In this document: positions 1-10,724 of the stretch, in pieces
Position numbering within the stretch: position 1 is the first letter of the stretch
Layout of the letters: every line of letters starts with the position of its first letter
Assembly: GCF_030580855.1 (NCBI RefSeq)
Contig: NZ_JAUQOP010000019.1
Location: 1-64,000 of the forward strand
Length of the DNA stretch: 64,000 bases
Direction of reading: 5' to 3'
From: Pseudomonas citrullilanati
GTDB lineage: Bacteria > Pseudomonadota > Gammaproteobacteria > Pseudomonadales > Pseudomonadaceae
Program-made: the position numbers and the translations under genes
Notes under the pieces: model-generated
Databases searched by the model: none
The model's input: only the letters and a program-made list of their open reading frames with translations
What the model was told of the DNA's origin: nothing

Positions 1-90
1 AATGTGATCTTTGGTCCGGTGATCCTAGGCCACGTCAACGCCAGGGACGCTAAAAACGGCTATGTTTCAATCAAAGTGTCACCTATGTGA
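1..90 (+). CDS. possible C-terminal end of a gene entering from the left
   Basis: Frame 1 is open from the left edge to a TGA at 88-90 and gives 29 residues ending in NGYVSIKVSPM. A stretch this short can be open by chance. I do not recognise the peptide. It does not look like the CpdA phosphodiesterase that I recall upstream of yqiA in other Pseudomonas. Sequence beyond the window is needed to decide. Confidence 0.2.
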   Translation, partial: NVIFGPVILGHVNARDAKNGYVSIKVSPM

Positions 91-127
91 ATGCACTTTT
101 TTGTAACCCATGTGGTTGTCCCGTACA

Positions 128-432
128 TTGCCCCACCACCGGGCACCTCGCCTGCGGCTCGGTGTTCCCTCACTCCGGCATTGCTCCGTGGGCCCGCCGC
201 GAAGGGCCATCCATGGCCCAGCGCGGCTATCCCGGCCTCCATGCCGGGATGCCCACTGCGCAATGCCTGCGTTCGGCCCTTGTGGTTAATGGGGCTTTAA
301 GATCAAAAGCCAAAGCCAAAGCCAAAGCCAAAGCTAAAGCCAAAGCCAAAGCTAAAGCTAAAGCCAGGGCGGGCACATATTCATATGCGCACATAGAACC
401 ACTGTGGGAGCGAGCTTGCTCGCGATGGCGGT
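128..432 (+). repeat. long intergenic repeat, copy A (5'-truncated)
   Basis: This stretch is nearly identical to 538-806 and to the reverse complement of about 1079-1300. It is GC-rich and full of short palindromes such as GGGCCATCCATGGCCC. It ends at the anchor GATCAAAAGC, followed by ten 6-bp units AAAGCC/AAAGCT (306-365) and then a REP palindrome (404-432). ORFs across it encode Lys-Ala or Leu-Ala runs and are repeat artefacts. Confidence 0.85.
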
Positions 433-447
433 TTTGGATTGAGTGCA

Positions 448-806
448 TATCCATTGCTGCGGTAACGGCTGCTTAGGGTTCCGCCCTTACGGCGGCTCAC
501 TTTTTTTCAAACGCCAAAAAAAGTAAGCAAAAAAGGCTTGCCCCACCACCGGGCACCTCGCCTGCGGCTCGGTGTTCCCTCACTCCGGCATTGCTCCGTG
601 GGCCCGCCGCGAAGGGCCATCCATGGCCCAGCGCGGCTATCCCGGCCTCCATGCCGGGATGCCCACTGCGCAACGCCTGCGTTCGGCCCTTGTGGTTAAT
701 GGGGCTTTAAGATCAAAAGCCAAAGCCAAAGCCAAAGCCAGGGCGGGCACATATTCATATGCGCACATAGAACCACTGTGGGAGCGAGCCTGCTCGCGAA
801 GGCGGT
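448..806 (+). repeat. long intergenic repeat, copy B (full length)
   Basis: This copy begins with CATATCCATTGCTGCGGTAA, includes the section missing from copy A (448-537), and continues as copy A does. Its microsatellite has only four AAAGCC units (716-739) after the same GATCAAAAGC anchor, and it also runs into a REP palindrome. Copies A and B are therefore direct repeats that differ mainly in microsatellite length. Confidence 0.85.
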
Positions 807-1012
807 GGCACATTGAGCATTGATGCAAGCCTATCCACCGCCATCGCGAGCAAGCTCAGCTCCCACGCTGGATCTTCAGCGGGCAGAAAATTTATGTTCG
901 GCACAGCCCCCCTGTGGGAGCGGGCTTGCTCGCGAAAGCGGTCGGTCAGCTTGCCTGGTGTTGGACGTGTCGGCCTCTTCGCGAGCTATCGCGAGCAGGC
1001 TCCTTCCTACAA
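776..1012. repeat. cluster of type-1 REP palindromes
   Basis: Four REP-like units alternate in orientation. GTGGGAGCGAGC-type units lie near 778 and 911, and inverted GCGAGCAAGCTC-type units near 845 and 985. The last one is degenerate (GCTCCTTCCTAC). No gene is visible here. Confidence 0.75.
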
Positions 1013-1078
1013 TTGGATCGCGGGGCAGCCAGAAAAGAGAAGTCGGCCGCAAGGCCACCTCGCTTTTGCCGTTGATCT

Positions 1079-1385
1079 GCTTTGCTTTGCTTTGCTTTTG
1101 ATCTTGAAAGCCCCGTTAACCACAAGGGCCGAACGCCGGTGTTGCGCAGTGGGTATCCCGGCATGGATGCCGGGATAGCCGCGCTGGGCCATGGATGGCC
1201 CTTCGCGGCGGGCCCACGGAGCAATGCCGGCGTTCGGGAACACCGCGCCGCAGGCGAGGTGCCCAGTGGTGGGGCAAGGCGTTTTTGGTTATTTTTGGCT
1301 GGCCGGCATTCCGGGCCTTTTCCAAAAGTGACCCGCCATAAGGGCGGAACCCTAAGCCGCCGTTACCGCAGCAATGGATATGTAC
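1079..1385 (-). repeat. long intergenic repeat, copy C (inverted)
   Basis: This is the reverse complement of the same family, from the anchor (1094-1103) to the start motif near 1380. Its microsatellite is a different unit: four copies of AAAGC (plus-strand GCTTT, 1079-1098) instead of the six-base unit. An inverted half-REP follows near 1419-1446. I see no gene anywhere in 91-1616. Confidence 0.8.
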
Positions 1386-1440
1386 CCCGTAAAAAGATCC
1401 CGGCCGGCTATCAGATCGCCTCGCGAGCAAGCTTTGCTCC

Positions 1441-1531
1441 CACAGGTACTGTGATCGACTGATCATCGGCACCACAGGTACTGTGATCGACTGATCATTG
1501 GCACCACAGGTACCGTGATCGACTGATCATC
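1441..1531 (+). repeat. 32-bp tandem repeat, about 2.8 copies
   Basis: The unit begins CACAGGTACTGTGATCGACT and starts at 1441, 1473 and 1505, an exact 32-bp period with one or two substitutions per copy. Each unit holds the interrupted inverted repeat TGATC-GAC-TGATCA. The first unit grows out of the CTCCCACAGG end of a REP. It lies about 90 bp upstream of yqiA. Confidence 0.85.
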
Positions 1532-1616
1532 AGCAACAGCAAGACCGTCAAATCCCCCAAACCCCCACAAACTCCCTGTAAACTCCGGCCTTTGCCCAGC
1601 ACCCAGGGAGTCGGCA

Positions 1617-2225
1617 ATGTCGGGTTCTATCCTATATATCCACGGCTTCAACAGCGCCCCCGCCTCGACCAAGGCCCGTCAACTCATCGACGTCATGGCG
1701 CGCCTGGGCCTGGGCGACCGGTTGCAAGTGCCAGCGCTGCATCATCACCCCCGCGAAGCCCTGGCCCAGTTGGAGCAGGCGATTGTGCAACTGGGGCGGC
1801 CGCTGCTGGTCGGCAGCTCGCTCGGCGGCTACTATGCGACTCACTTGGCCGAGCGCCACGGCCTCAAGGCCCTGTTGATCAACCCGGCCGTCAGCCCCCA
1901 TCGGATGTTCGACGGCTACCTGGGCACGCAGAAGAATCTGTACACCGACGAGACCTGGGAGCTGACCCACGACCACGTCACGGCCCTGGCCGAGCTGGAA
2001 GTGCCGGCGCCGCAGGATCCGCAGCGGTATCAGGTGTGGTTGCAAACCGGTGATGAAACGCTGGATTATCGCCACGCCCAGCAGTATTACCGGGCCTGTG
2101 CGTTGCGCATCCAGGCCGGCGGCGACCACGGTTTCCAAGGGTTTGCCCGGCAGTTGCCGGCGTTGTTGAGTTTTGCCGGCATTGGCGCCGATTTGTACCA
2201 GGCGATCGACTTCACGTCGCTGTAA
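1617..2225 (+). CDS. yqiA: YqiA/YcfP-family alpha/beta-hydrolase (esterase)
   Basis: This is a 202-residue serine esterase of the YqiA family, with cleavage of short-chain acyl esters as the expected activity. The nucleophile elbow is GSSLGG with Ser68. Asp146 (in TGDETLD) and His171 (in GDHGF) complete a plausible triad, and the N-terminal strand ILYIHGFNSAP is typical of the family. The ATG at 1617 is preceded by CAGGGAG. parE starts 42 bp downstream, the usual Pseudomonas arrangement, so the two are probably cotranscribed. The physiological substrate is not evident. Family assignment is secure. Confidence 0.93.
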   Translation: MSGSILYIHGFNSAPASTKARQLIDVMARLGLGDRLQVPALHHHPREALAQLEQAIVQLGRPLLVGSSLGGYYATHLAERHGLKALLINPAVSPHRMFDGYLGTQKNLYTDETWELTHDHVTALAELEVPAPQDPQRYQVWLQTGDETLDYRHAQQYYRACALRIQAGGDHGFQGFARQLPALLSFAGIGADLYQAIDFTSL

Positions 2226-2255
2226 GCCATCGCCCCTTTTTCATTTGAACACTGA

Positions 2256-4171
<1,916 letters not shown>

Positions 4172-4172
<1 letters not shown>

Positions 4173-5158
4173 TGCGCAACGGGTTCGCCCTGGCGTTGTG
4201 GCTGTGGGCGGGGGTGGTTGTCGCCGGGCCGGCACCGGAGCTGAAATTGCTCTCCGAGCATGTCGTCGACGGCATGCGTGGTGGCAATCTGTCCGGGCTG
4301 GCGTTGTGCGCTGGCGACCTGTGGGCGGTGTCCGACCGCGACGATGACCGGATCTATCGCCTTACGCCTTCGGCGGCGGCCGTCTGGCCGGCCGAGGTGG
4401 TCGACATCGAGGTGCCGCCGGTACCGGACAGCGGCTTGCCCTGGGGCTTGAGCTCGCGCACCTGGGCGGCGTCGTTCCTGCGCGGCGGCGAACTGGATTT
4501 CGAAGGCATCAGTTGCGACAGCGCCGGCAATCGCTACGTGGTCAGCGAGTCCCATGCCGCCGTCTTGCAGGTGCCGGTGTCGGGCGCTCCCTCCTGGTTG
4601 AAGATTGCCCCGACGATGATTCGCCAGGCCCGGGCCAGTGGCATGTTGTTGCATTTCAATGCGCTGTTCGAAGGCCTGGCGATCAACCCGGCGGGGGACC
4701 AGTTGTGGTTGGCGGCCGAGCGTGAGCGGCGTGGCCTGGTGCTGATCAAGCGTCAGCAAACGGTGTGGGATTGCGACGGCAATTGCGTGTTGTTGAGCGA
4801 AGCGGGGCAAGAGATGCAGCCGCCGCAGTTCCCCGATGCCAAGGCCGTGTCGCGGGATTTCGCCGACCTGTCGCTGTTCAATGGCAAGCTGTTCACCCTG
4901 GAGCGCAATGCGTTCCAGGTCTGCCGGCGGGATGCCCAGACCGCCAAGGTCGAGCGCTGCTGGTCCTTCGCCGCCGAAGCGTTGCAGGACAAGCGCCGCT
5001 ACGCCCAGGCCTACGGGCTGGCCGAAGCCCTGGTGGTGGACGCCGAGGGGGCGTGGATCGGTCTGGACAACAACGACGGTGCACGGGTTGATGGCGAGCG
5101 ACGACCGATCATCTGGCGCTTCGCCGCGCCGGACGGTGGCTGGAGTGCCGCGCCATGA
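4172..5158 (+). CDS. secreted esterase-like-activity-of-phytase family protein
   Basis: This 328-aa exported protein has a signal peptide (residues 1-19, MRNGFALALWLWAGVVVAG). The body has the repeated strand pattern of the phytase-like/SdiA-regulated beta-propeller domain (PF13449 type), for example LSGLALCAGDLWAVSDRDDD, EGLAINPAGDQLWLAAE and a C-terminal segment with GAWIGLDNND. Enzyme activity has not been established for most members. It overlaps parE by one base and the next gene by four, so translation is probably coupled. From memory the same position holds a homologue in P. aeruginosa. The domain call is by pattern only. Confidence 0.75.
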
Positions 5159-5676
5159 GCCAGCAGGCGCCGGGCAAGCGCGCCGGGCGGGTGCTGATGA
5201 TCCTGGCCTGGTGCGCGGCCCTGTTCCTGGCGACACGCTTCTTTGCCGTGGTGGAGCAGCGCCAGCAGAACCCCAATACGCAAGTGTATTCGCAACGGGG
5301 CGAAGGCTTCATCGAGGTGAAGCTGGTGGGCAATGCCCAGGGGCATTTCGTCGCCAGCGGCCATATCAATGGCCAACCGGTGGATTTCATGCTCGACACC
5401 GGCGCCACGGACGTGGCGATTCCTGTGGAGCTGGCCGAGCGCCTGAAGCTGGAAAAAGGATTCGGCGTGACGTTGAGTACCGCCAACGGTTTGAGCGAGG
5501 GCTATCGCACTCGCCTCGACCGGTTGCAATTGGGCGACATCGTCTTGCGCGATGTCCGTGCCCTGGTGGCCCCAGGCCTGGGTGGCACGCAGGTGCTGCT
5601 GGGCATGAGCGCCCTGAACAAACTTGAATTTACCCAGCGCGACGGCACCATGCTGCTGCGCCAGACAACGAACTGA
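5155..5676 (+). CDS. membrane-anchored retropepsin-like aspartic protease (TIGR02281 type)
   Basis: The protein has 173 aa. One transmembrane segment (about residues 13-32, [19 protein letters not shown]) would place the rest in the periplasm. The catalytic motif is [13 protein letters not shown], the D-T/S-G signature of single-domain aspartic proteases that act as dimers, and the C-terminal [12 protein letters not shown] matches the family's second conserved block. Start ATG 5155 lies inside the stop of the preceding gene (ATGA). parC begins 10 bp after the stop. The substrate is unknown. Position between the two topoisomerase IV genes appears conserved in Pseudomonas, but the sequence gives no functional link. 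Confidence 0.85.
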   Translation: MSQQAPGKRAGRVLMILAWCAALFLATRFFAVVEQRQQNPNTQVYSQRGEGFIEVKLVGNAQGHFVASGHINGQPVDFMLDTGATDVAIPVELAERLKLEKGFGVTLSTANGLSEGYRTRLDRLQLGDIVLRDVRALVAPGLGGTQVLLGMSALNKLEFTQRDGTMLLRQTTN

Positions 5677-5686
5677 TGAGGCCCGC

Positions 5687-7951
5687 ATGAGCGACATTCT
5701 TGCAGACAGCTTAGACGGCGTGGAACGCCGGTCGCTGGCTGACTTCACCGAAAATGCCTACCTCAATTACTCCATGTACGTGATCATGGACCGTGCCTTG
5801 CCGCACATCGGCGACGGCCTGAAGCCAGTCCAGCGGCGGATCGTCTATGCCATGAGCGAGCTGGGGCTGGACGCCGATTCCAAGCACAAGAAGTCGGCGC
5901 GCACCGTCGGTGACGTGCTCGGCAAGTTCCACCCCCACGGCGACTCGGCCTGCTACGAGGCCATGGTGCTGATGGCCCAGCCGTTCAGCTATCGCTACAC
6001 ATTGGTGGACGGGCAGGGCAACTGGGGGGCGCCGGACGATCCCAAGTCGTTCGCGGCGATGCGCTACACCGAGGCGCGGTTGTCGCGCTATTCCGAAGTG
6101 CTGCTCAGCGAACTGGGCCAGGGCACCGCGGACTGGGGCCCGAACTTCGACGGCACCCTCGACGAACCCCTGGTGTTGCCGGCACGTTTGCCGAACATCC
6201 TTCTCAATGGCACCACCGGCATCGCCGTCGGCATGGCCACGGACGTGCCGCCGCACAACCTGCGGGAAGTCGCCACGGCCTGCGTGCGCCTGCTCGACGA
6301 GCCGAAAGCCACGGTGGAGCAGCTCTGCGAACATATCCAGGGCCCGGACTACCCGACCGAAGCGGAGATCATCACCCCGCGCGCCGACCTGGTGAAAATC
6401 TACGAAACCGGTCGCGGTTCGGTGCGCATGCGCGCCGTGTACCACATCGAGGACGGCGACATCATCGTCACCGCACTGCCGCACCAGGTCTCCGGCGCCA
6501 AGGTGCTGGAGCAGATTGCCGCGATGATGCAGGCAAAACCGTCGAAAGCGCCGCAAGTGGCCGACCTGCGCGACGAGTCCGACCACGAAAACCCTTGCCG
6601 TATCGTGATCATCCCGGTCAACAGCCGGGTCGACCATGAGGCGTTGATGCAGCACCTGTTCGCCAGCACCGACCTGGAGACCAGCTATCGGGTCAACATC
6701 AACATCATTGGCCTGGATGGCAAGCCGCAGTTGAAGAACCTGCGGGCGCTGCTGGTGGAATGGCTGGAGTTCCGGGTCAAGACCGTGCGCCGACGCCTGC
6801 AATTTCGCCTGGACAAGGTCGAGCGGCGCCTGCACCTGTTGGATGGCTTGCTGATCGCTTACCTCAACCTGGACGAGGTGATCCACATCATCCGCACCGA
6901 GGAGCATCCGAAGGCCAGCCTGATCGCACGCTTCGACCTGAGCGAGATCCAGGCCGACTACATCCTCGACACCCGCCTGCGGCAGTTGGCGCGGCTGGAA
7001 GAGATGAAGCTGCGGGCCGAGCAGGACGAGTTGCTCAAGGAGCAGGCCAAGCTGCAAGCCCTGCTGGGCAGCGAAGCCAAGCTCAAGAAGCTGGTGCGCG
7101 CCGAATTGCTCAAGGACGCCGAGACCTACGGCGACGACCGCCGTTCGCCTATCGTCGAGCGTGCCGAAGCCAAGGCATTGACCGAACACGATCTGCTGCC
7201 GAACGAGAAAGTGACCGTCGTGCTGTCGGAAAAAGGTTGGGTCCGCTCCGCCAAGGGCCATGATATCGATGCGACGGGGCTTTCCTACAAGGCCGGGGAT
7301 GGTTTCAAGGCCTTGGCCGCTGGGCGTTCCAACCAGTTCGCGGTGTTTATCGATTCCACCGGGCGCAGTTATTCGGTACCCGCCCACACGCTGCCTTCGG
7401 CCCGTGGCCAGGGCGAGCCGCTGACCGGACGATTAACGCCACCGCCGGGTGCAACTTTTGAATGCGTGCTGATGCCTGATGATGATGGGCTGTACGTGAT
7501 TGCGTCGGACGCAGGCTACGGCTTCGTGGTCAAGGGCGAGGACCTGCAAGCCAAGAACAAGGCGGGCAAGGCATTGTTGAGCCTGCCGAACAACGCCAAG
7601 GTGATTGCGCCGCGCCCGGTGGCCGATCGCGAGAACAACTGGTTGGCGTCGGTGACCACCGAAGGCCGGTTGTTGGTCTTCAAGATCAGCGACTTGCCAC
7701 AATTGGGTAAAGGCAAAGGTAATAAGATCATCGGGATTTCCGGCGAACGGGTGGCGAGCCGTGAGGAATATGTCACGGATATTGCAGTGTTGCCGGAGGG
7801 CGCCACGCTTGTGCTGCAGGCTGGAAAGCGTACGCTCTCGTTGAAAGCAGACGATCTTGAGCATTACAAGGGTGAACGCGGTCGGCGGGGCAACAAGCTT
7901 CCGAGGGGTTTCCAGCGAGTCGATGCACTGCTCGTCGAAAACTTGAATTAG
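5687..7951 (+). CDS. parC: DNA topoisomerase IV subunit A
   Basis: ParC is the DNA-breaking subunit of topoisomerase IV. I place the start at ATG 5687 ([11 protein letters not shown]), giving 754 aa; the frame stays open upstream, but those residues lie inside the previous gene. The winged-helix region has the catalytic tyrosine Tyr127 in [11 protein letters not shown]. The quinolone-resistance region reads [12 protein letters not shown] with Ser87 and Glu91, the susceptible residues by P. aeruginosa numbering. The C-terminal half (from about 500) is the beta-pinwheel DNA-wrapping domain. Last gene of the yqiA-parE-parC cluster. Confidence 0.98.
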   Translation: MSDILADSLDGVERRSLADFTENAYLNYSMYVIMDRALPHIGDGLKPVQRRIVYAMSELGLDADSKHKKSARTVGDVLGKFHPHGDSACYEAMVLMAQPFSYRYTLVDGQGNWGAPDDPKSFAAMRYTEARLSRYSEVLLSELGQGTADWGPNFDGTLDEPLVLPARLPNILLNGTTGIAVGMATDVPPHNLREVATACVRLLDEPKATVEQLCEHIQGPDYPTEAEIITPRADLVKIYETGRGSVRMRAVYHIEDGDIIVTALPHQVSGAKVLEQIAAMMQAKPSKAPQVADLRDESDHENPCRIVIIPVNSRVDHEALMQHLFASTDLETSYRVNINIIGLDGKPQLKNLRALLVEWLEFRVKTVRRRLQFRLDKVERRLHLLDGLLIAYLNLDEVIHIIRTEEHPKASLIARFDLSEIQADYILDTRLRQLARLEEMKLRAEQDELLKEQAKLQALLGSEAKLKKLVRAELLKDAETYGDDRRSPIVERAEAKALTEHDLLPNEKVTVVLSEKGWVRSAKGHDIDATGLSYKAGDGFKALAAGRSNQFAVFIDSTGRSYSVPAHTLPSARGQGEPLTGRLTPPPGATFECVLMPDDDGLYVIASDAGYGFVVKGEDLQAKNKAGKALLSLPNNAKVIAPRPVADRENNWLASVTTEGRLLVFKISDLPQLGKGKGNKIIGISGERVASREEYVTDIAVLPEGATLVLQAGKRTLSLKADDLEHYKGERGRRGNKLPRGFQRVDALLVENLN

Positions 7952-8130
7952 GCGTGCTAGAGGGCTCGGTCTGCGATTAAAAGCCGCAGGCCGATGCTTT
8001 CGCGCTGGAGTCGGAACGCATATTCACGGATGATAGGCCCTTTCAAGCGCCGGCGTGGCCGAGCGTTCTTCATAATGACCGAGTACTTTTTCACTGTGGC
8101 AAGCCTTGTGGCTGCCACCTGGATGGAACG

Positions 8131-8838
8131 ATGACTGCTCTGCGCCTTCCTATTTTATGGCTCGCCGGCCTGCTTGGCCTGGCGGGTTGCAGCGTCCATC
8201 AGCCGGTGTCGCTGTATCAACTCGACAGCGGGACCCCCGCCCAGCCCGCGCAAAGCACAGGCATGGCGGTATTGTTGGGGCCGGTTTTGATTGCCGATTA
8301 CCTGCAACGCGAAACCCTGTTGCAACGCCAGCCGGACGGCAGCCTGCAGGCTGCCACGGACGGTCGCTGGGCCGGCAGCCTGTCGTCGGACATCGACCAG
8401 TTGCTGCTGCGCCAGGTCGCCGGGCAACTGGACAGCCAGCGCGTCGTGCTGGCGCCAGCCACCCAGGGCTTCACCCCGGACGTCCAGGTGCTGCTGTCGA
8501 TCACTCGCCTGGACTCGGGCAAGACCCAGCCGGCGGTGCTCGATGCCCAGTGGCGCTTGATCGACCGTCGGGGCAAGGTTCGCGAGAACCGCATCGTGCA
8601 CCTGCAAGAGCAGCATGCCGGGACAACGGCGGCGCAGGTCCAGGCCCAGGGCGTGCTGCTGCAACGCCTGGCCGAGCAATTGTCGACGTCCCTCAAGCCG
8701 TTGGCCAACCAGCCTCCCATCGTCGAGTCGCCGCGCAAGACCGCACCGACCCAGGCCAAGCCCGCCGCACCGGAAAAATCGCCGAAGATCCCGATGGCCC
8801 TGCCGATCCGCACGGACATGGAAGTGTTCAGGTTTTGA
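8131..8838 (+). CDS. PqiC/YmbA-family outer-membrane lipoprotein
   Basis: This is a 235-aa predicted lipoprotein. The signal peptide ends in the lipobox LAGC with Cys20. The mature part matches the ABC-transport auxiliary family (DUF330/PqiC): VSLYQLDSGTP after the anchor, then a VLLGPVLIADYLQRE strand and an alternating domain ending RLAEQLSTSLKPL. PqiC members work with MCE-type lipid transport proteins in the periplasm, but no pqiA or pqiB lies here. A Pro/Ala/Lys-rich C-terminal tail (about 190-225) is extra. Start ATG 8131 is chosen because it begins the signal peptide. A good terminator follows. Confidence 0.8.
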   Translation: MTALRLPILWLAGLLGLAGCSVHQPVSLYQLDSGTPAQPAQSTGMAVLLGPVLIADYLQRETLLQRQPDGSLQAATDGRWAGSLSSDIDQLLLRQVAGQLDSQRVVLAPATQGFTPDVQVLLSITRLDSGKTQPAVLDAQWRLIDRRGKVRENRIVHLQEQHAGTTAAQVQAQGVLLQRLAEQLSTSLKPLANQPPIVESPRKTAPTQAKPAAPEKSPKIPMALPIRTDMEVFRF

Positions 8839-8858
8839 CGGCTGCACCGATGTGAAGC

Positions 8859-8888
8859 AAAGCCCGCGTTGATGCGGGCTTTGTTGTT
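8859..8888 (+). terminator. intrinsic terminator after the PqiC-like gene
   Basis: Stem AAAGCCCGC (8859-8867) / GCGGGCTTT (8874-8882), six-base loop, then a T-rich tail. Confidence 0.85.
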
Positions 8889-8922
8889 TCTACCCGTTGG
8901 ATTTCCGGGGGCTGGGCCGCCC

Positions 8923-9003
8923 CTATCGCGATCAAGCTCGCTCCCACAGAATATTTGTACGCCACAGATCCCAATGTGGGAGCGAGCTTGCTCGCGATAG
9001 CGG
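8923..9003. repeat. type-1 REP pair
   Basis: Inverted REP units (GCGATCAAGCTCGCTCCCAC and GTGGGAGCGAGCTTGCTCGC) flank a short spacer between two convergent transcripts. Confidence 0.85.
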
Positions 9004-9016
9004 CGCTGAAGGCTAC

Positions 9017-9052
9017 AAAAAAGCCCGCAGACAATCACTCGTCTGCGGGCTT
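9017..9052 (-). terminator. intrinsic terminator for the minus-strand gene at 9074
   Basis: Stem AAGCCCGCAGAC (9021-9032) / GTCTGCGGGCTT (9041-9052). On the minus strand it is followed by a T run (plus-strand A run 9017-9022). Confidence 0.85.
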
Positions 9053-9073
9053 CGTCATTTCAGTGGCCGGGAC

Positions 9074-10591
9074 TCAGGCCTGGCGCTCGTGCATCCGCGC
9101 CAGTTGCCGCTCCAGCATCGACGGATAAGGCTCCATCAAACGCTCCACGCAGCATGCGCCTTCAGGGCTGGCGATGGGGCGGATGCGGGCGCGTTGGCGG
9201 ATCAGCGCGTCGTCGTTGATCTTGCGCTCCACCAGCAACAGGTTGCGGCTGTGTTGCGACAACGCCAGGGCGTCCTGGGCGGTTTCGGTCAGCAGCAGGT
9301 CGATCTGGCTAAGGCCGAACAGGCCATCGCCCAGGGTCAGGCCCAATTGCAGTTGCAGGGTGATGCCGCTGTCGGCGACCTCGATCTGCAACTGGTGGCC
9401 CAGCGCCCGCAGCAACTCGCCACAGCAAATGGCGTTGGTCAGGTAGTCGTCGCCGCTGTCCTCGGTGTGGAACAGCATCAGCGTGCTGCCATCGTTCAAG
9501 GTGTGCAGTTCGCCCTGGTAGAGCGACGCGGCCTGGTCGAGGCAGTCGCGGTAGCGTTCGAGCAATTCCTTCAGGCGTGCCTGGGGCAGGCGTCGCAGTT
9601 GGTCCTGGGCGCCCAATTGCACGGCCAGTACGGCGCTGTGCTGGGGCTGGTTCGCAACGACAGGCCTGGCGAGCGGCTTTGCTTCGCTGCCGATCGACTC
9701 GTCGCGCAGGTCGGCGAAGGCGTCGTCGTCCTCGTCGTCTTCCACCGTGCGCACCACATGACGGGGCGTCGGCCTGGCGGCGGGCATCGGCGGGCTTTCG
9801 TCGAAGCCGGGATCGCGCAGGTTGCGCACTTCGAAGCCCGGCTCGGCCTCGTCTTCGTCGATGTAGTCGAGCTCTTCGGGCTCGGGCACGGGGGCCGGTT
9901 CCGGGGCGAAGCTGGCGTGCAGTTGCCGGGCCAGGTCGCCGATCTCGTCCTGGCGCTGGGTGGCCGGGGTGTGTTCGTCGATGTCCCGCAGCCACACCCG
10001 CAATTGCAACAGCGGCGTGGAGATATGGCGGCCCAGGCGCAGGCTCAAGGCCAGCGCCAGCGCCAGCAGGATCGCGCTGAGGATGCCCATGCTTTGCAGG
10101 CTGATGGTCATCGGCTGCTGGAACTGGTCCATGTCCAGGCTGATGCGCAGTTGCCCGGCCGTCACGTCCTGGAAGGTGATCTTGCTCTGGTACATGCCGC
10201 CGGACTCGCCCAGCAGGCCCGGCTTGGGCCGCTGGCCGGCCTCGGCGAGGATGCGGTTGTCGACGCTGTAGATGGCCGCGTGGGCCACCAGCTTGTTCTT
10301 GGTCAGGTTGTTGAGCAGCACGTTGAGGCTGAGGATGTCGTTGGACACCAGCAGCTCGGTGGCGGACGTGGCGGTCTGGGTGGTCAGGCTTTCACCCAGG
10401 GCATCGGCCTGCTCGTGCATCGCCTGCTTGAACTGCAGGCCCATCACGCAGGCATAGATGACCAGGGCCAGTGCGACCAGGATCACGTTATGGCTGGCGA
10501 TGCGCAATGCGATCGGCACGCGACGGTGGCGCAGTGCACGGAAGATCAGCAGGAAGAAGTTGTCGGTTTTGACTGGCGTGGGCCGGTTCAC
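9074..10591 (-). CDS. AhpA/YtjB-family inner-membrane protein
   Basis: This 505-aa membrane protein uses the GTG start at 10591 (MNRPTPVKTDNFF). Upstream codons in frame would run into serB on the other strand and are unlikely. Two transmembrane helices, near residues 31-52 (VILVALALVIYACVMG) and 160-182 (ILSAILLALALALSLRLG), bracket a periplasmic loop of about 105 residues. A HAMP-like stretch follows the second helix. Then comes an acidic, proline-rich linker (EDDEDDDAF) and a conserved cytoplasmic C-terminal domain. The architecture resembles the Smp/YtjB group found beside serB in gamma-proteobacteria. It is divergent from serB here. Function is not known to me. Confidence 0.75.
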   Translation of the reverse strand: MNRPTPVKTDNFFLLIFRALRHRRVPIALRIASHNVILVALALVIYACVMGLQFKQAMHEQADALGESLTTQTATSATELLVSNDILSLNVLLNNLTKNKLVAHAAIYSVDNRILAEAGQRPKPGLLGESGGMYQSKITFQDVTAGQLRISLDMDQFQQPMTISLQSMGILSAILLALALALSLRLGRHISTPLLQLRVWLRDIDEHTPATQRQDEIGDLARQLHASFAPEPAPVPEPEELDYIDEDEAEPGFEVRNLRDPGFDESPPMPAARPTPRHVVRTVEDDEDDDAFADLRDESIGSEAKPLARPVVANQPQHSAVLAVQLGAQDQLRRLPQARLKELLERYRDCLDQAASLYQGELHTLNDGSTLMLFHTEDSGDDYLTNAICCGELLRALGHQLQIEVADSGITLQLQLGLTLGDGLFGLSQIDLLLTETAQDALALSQHSRNLLLVERKINDDALIRQRARIRPIASPEGACCVERLMEPYPSMLERQLARMHERQA

Positions 10592-10724
10592 TGAGCTCGG
10601 CTCTTTGTCCGTGAAATTGACGCGCAGTATAGCGACAGGCCCATGACCGGCAAAGCACTGGCGGTGCCCGATGGTCACTGAATGTGGGTAGAATGCGGTT
10701 TTTTTCCACCTGCGGGGGTGCGCC

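Noticed and set aside
87..476. ORFs with long Lys-Ala or Leu-Ala runs on both strands
   Set aside because: They are translations of the AAAGCC microsatellite and the surrounding repeat; equivalent frames recur at each copy and none has a credible start context.
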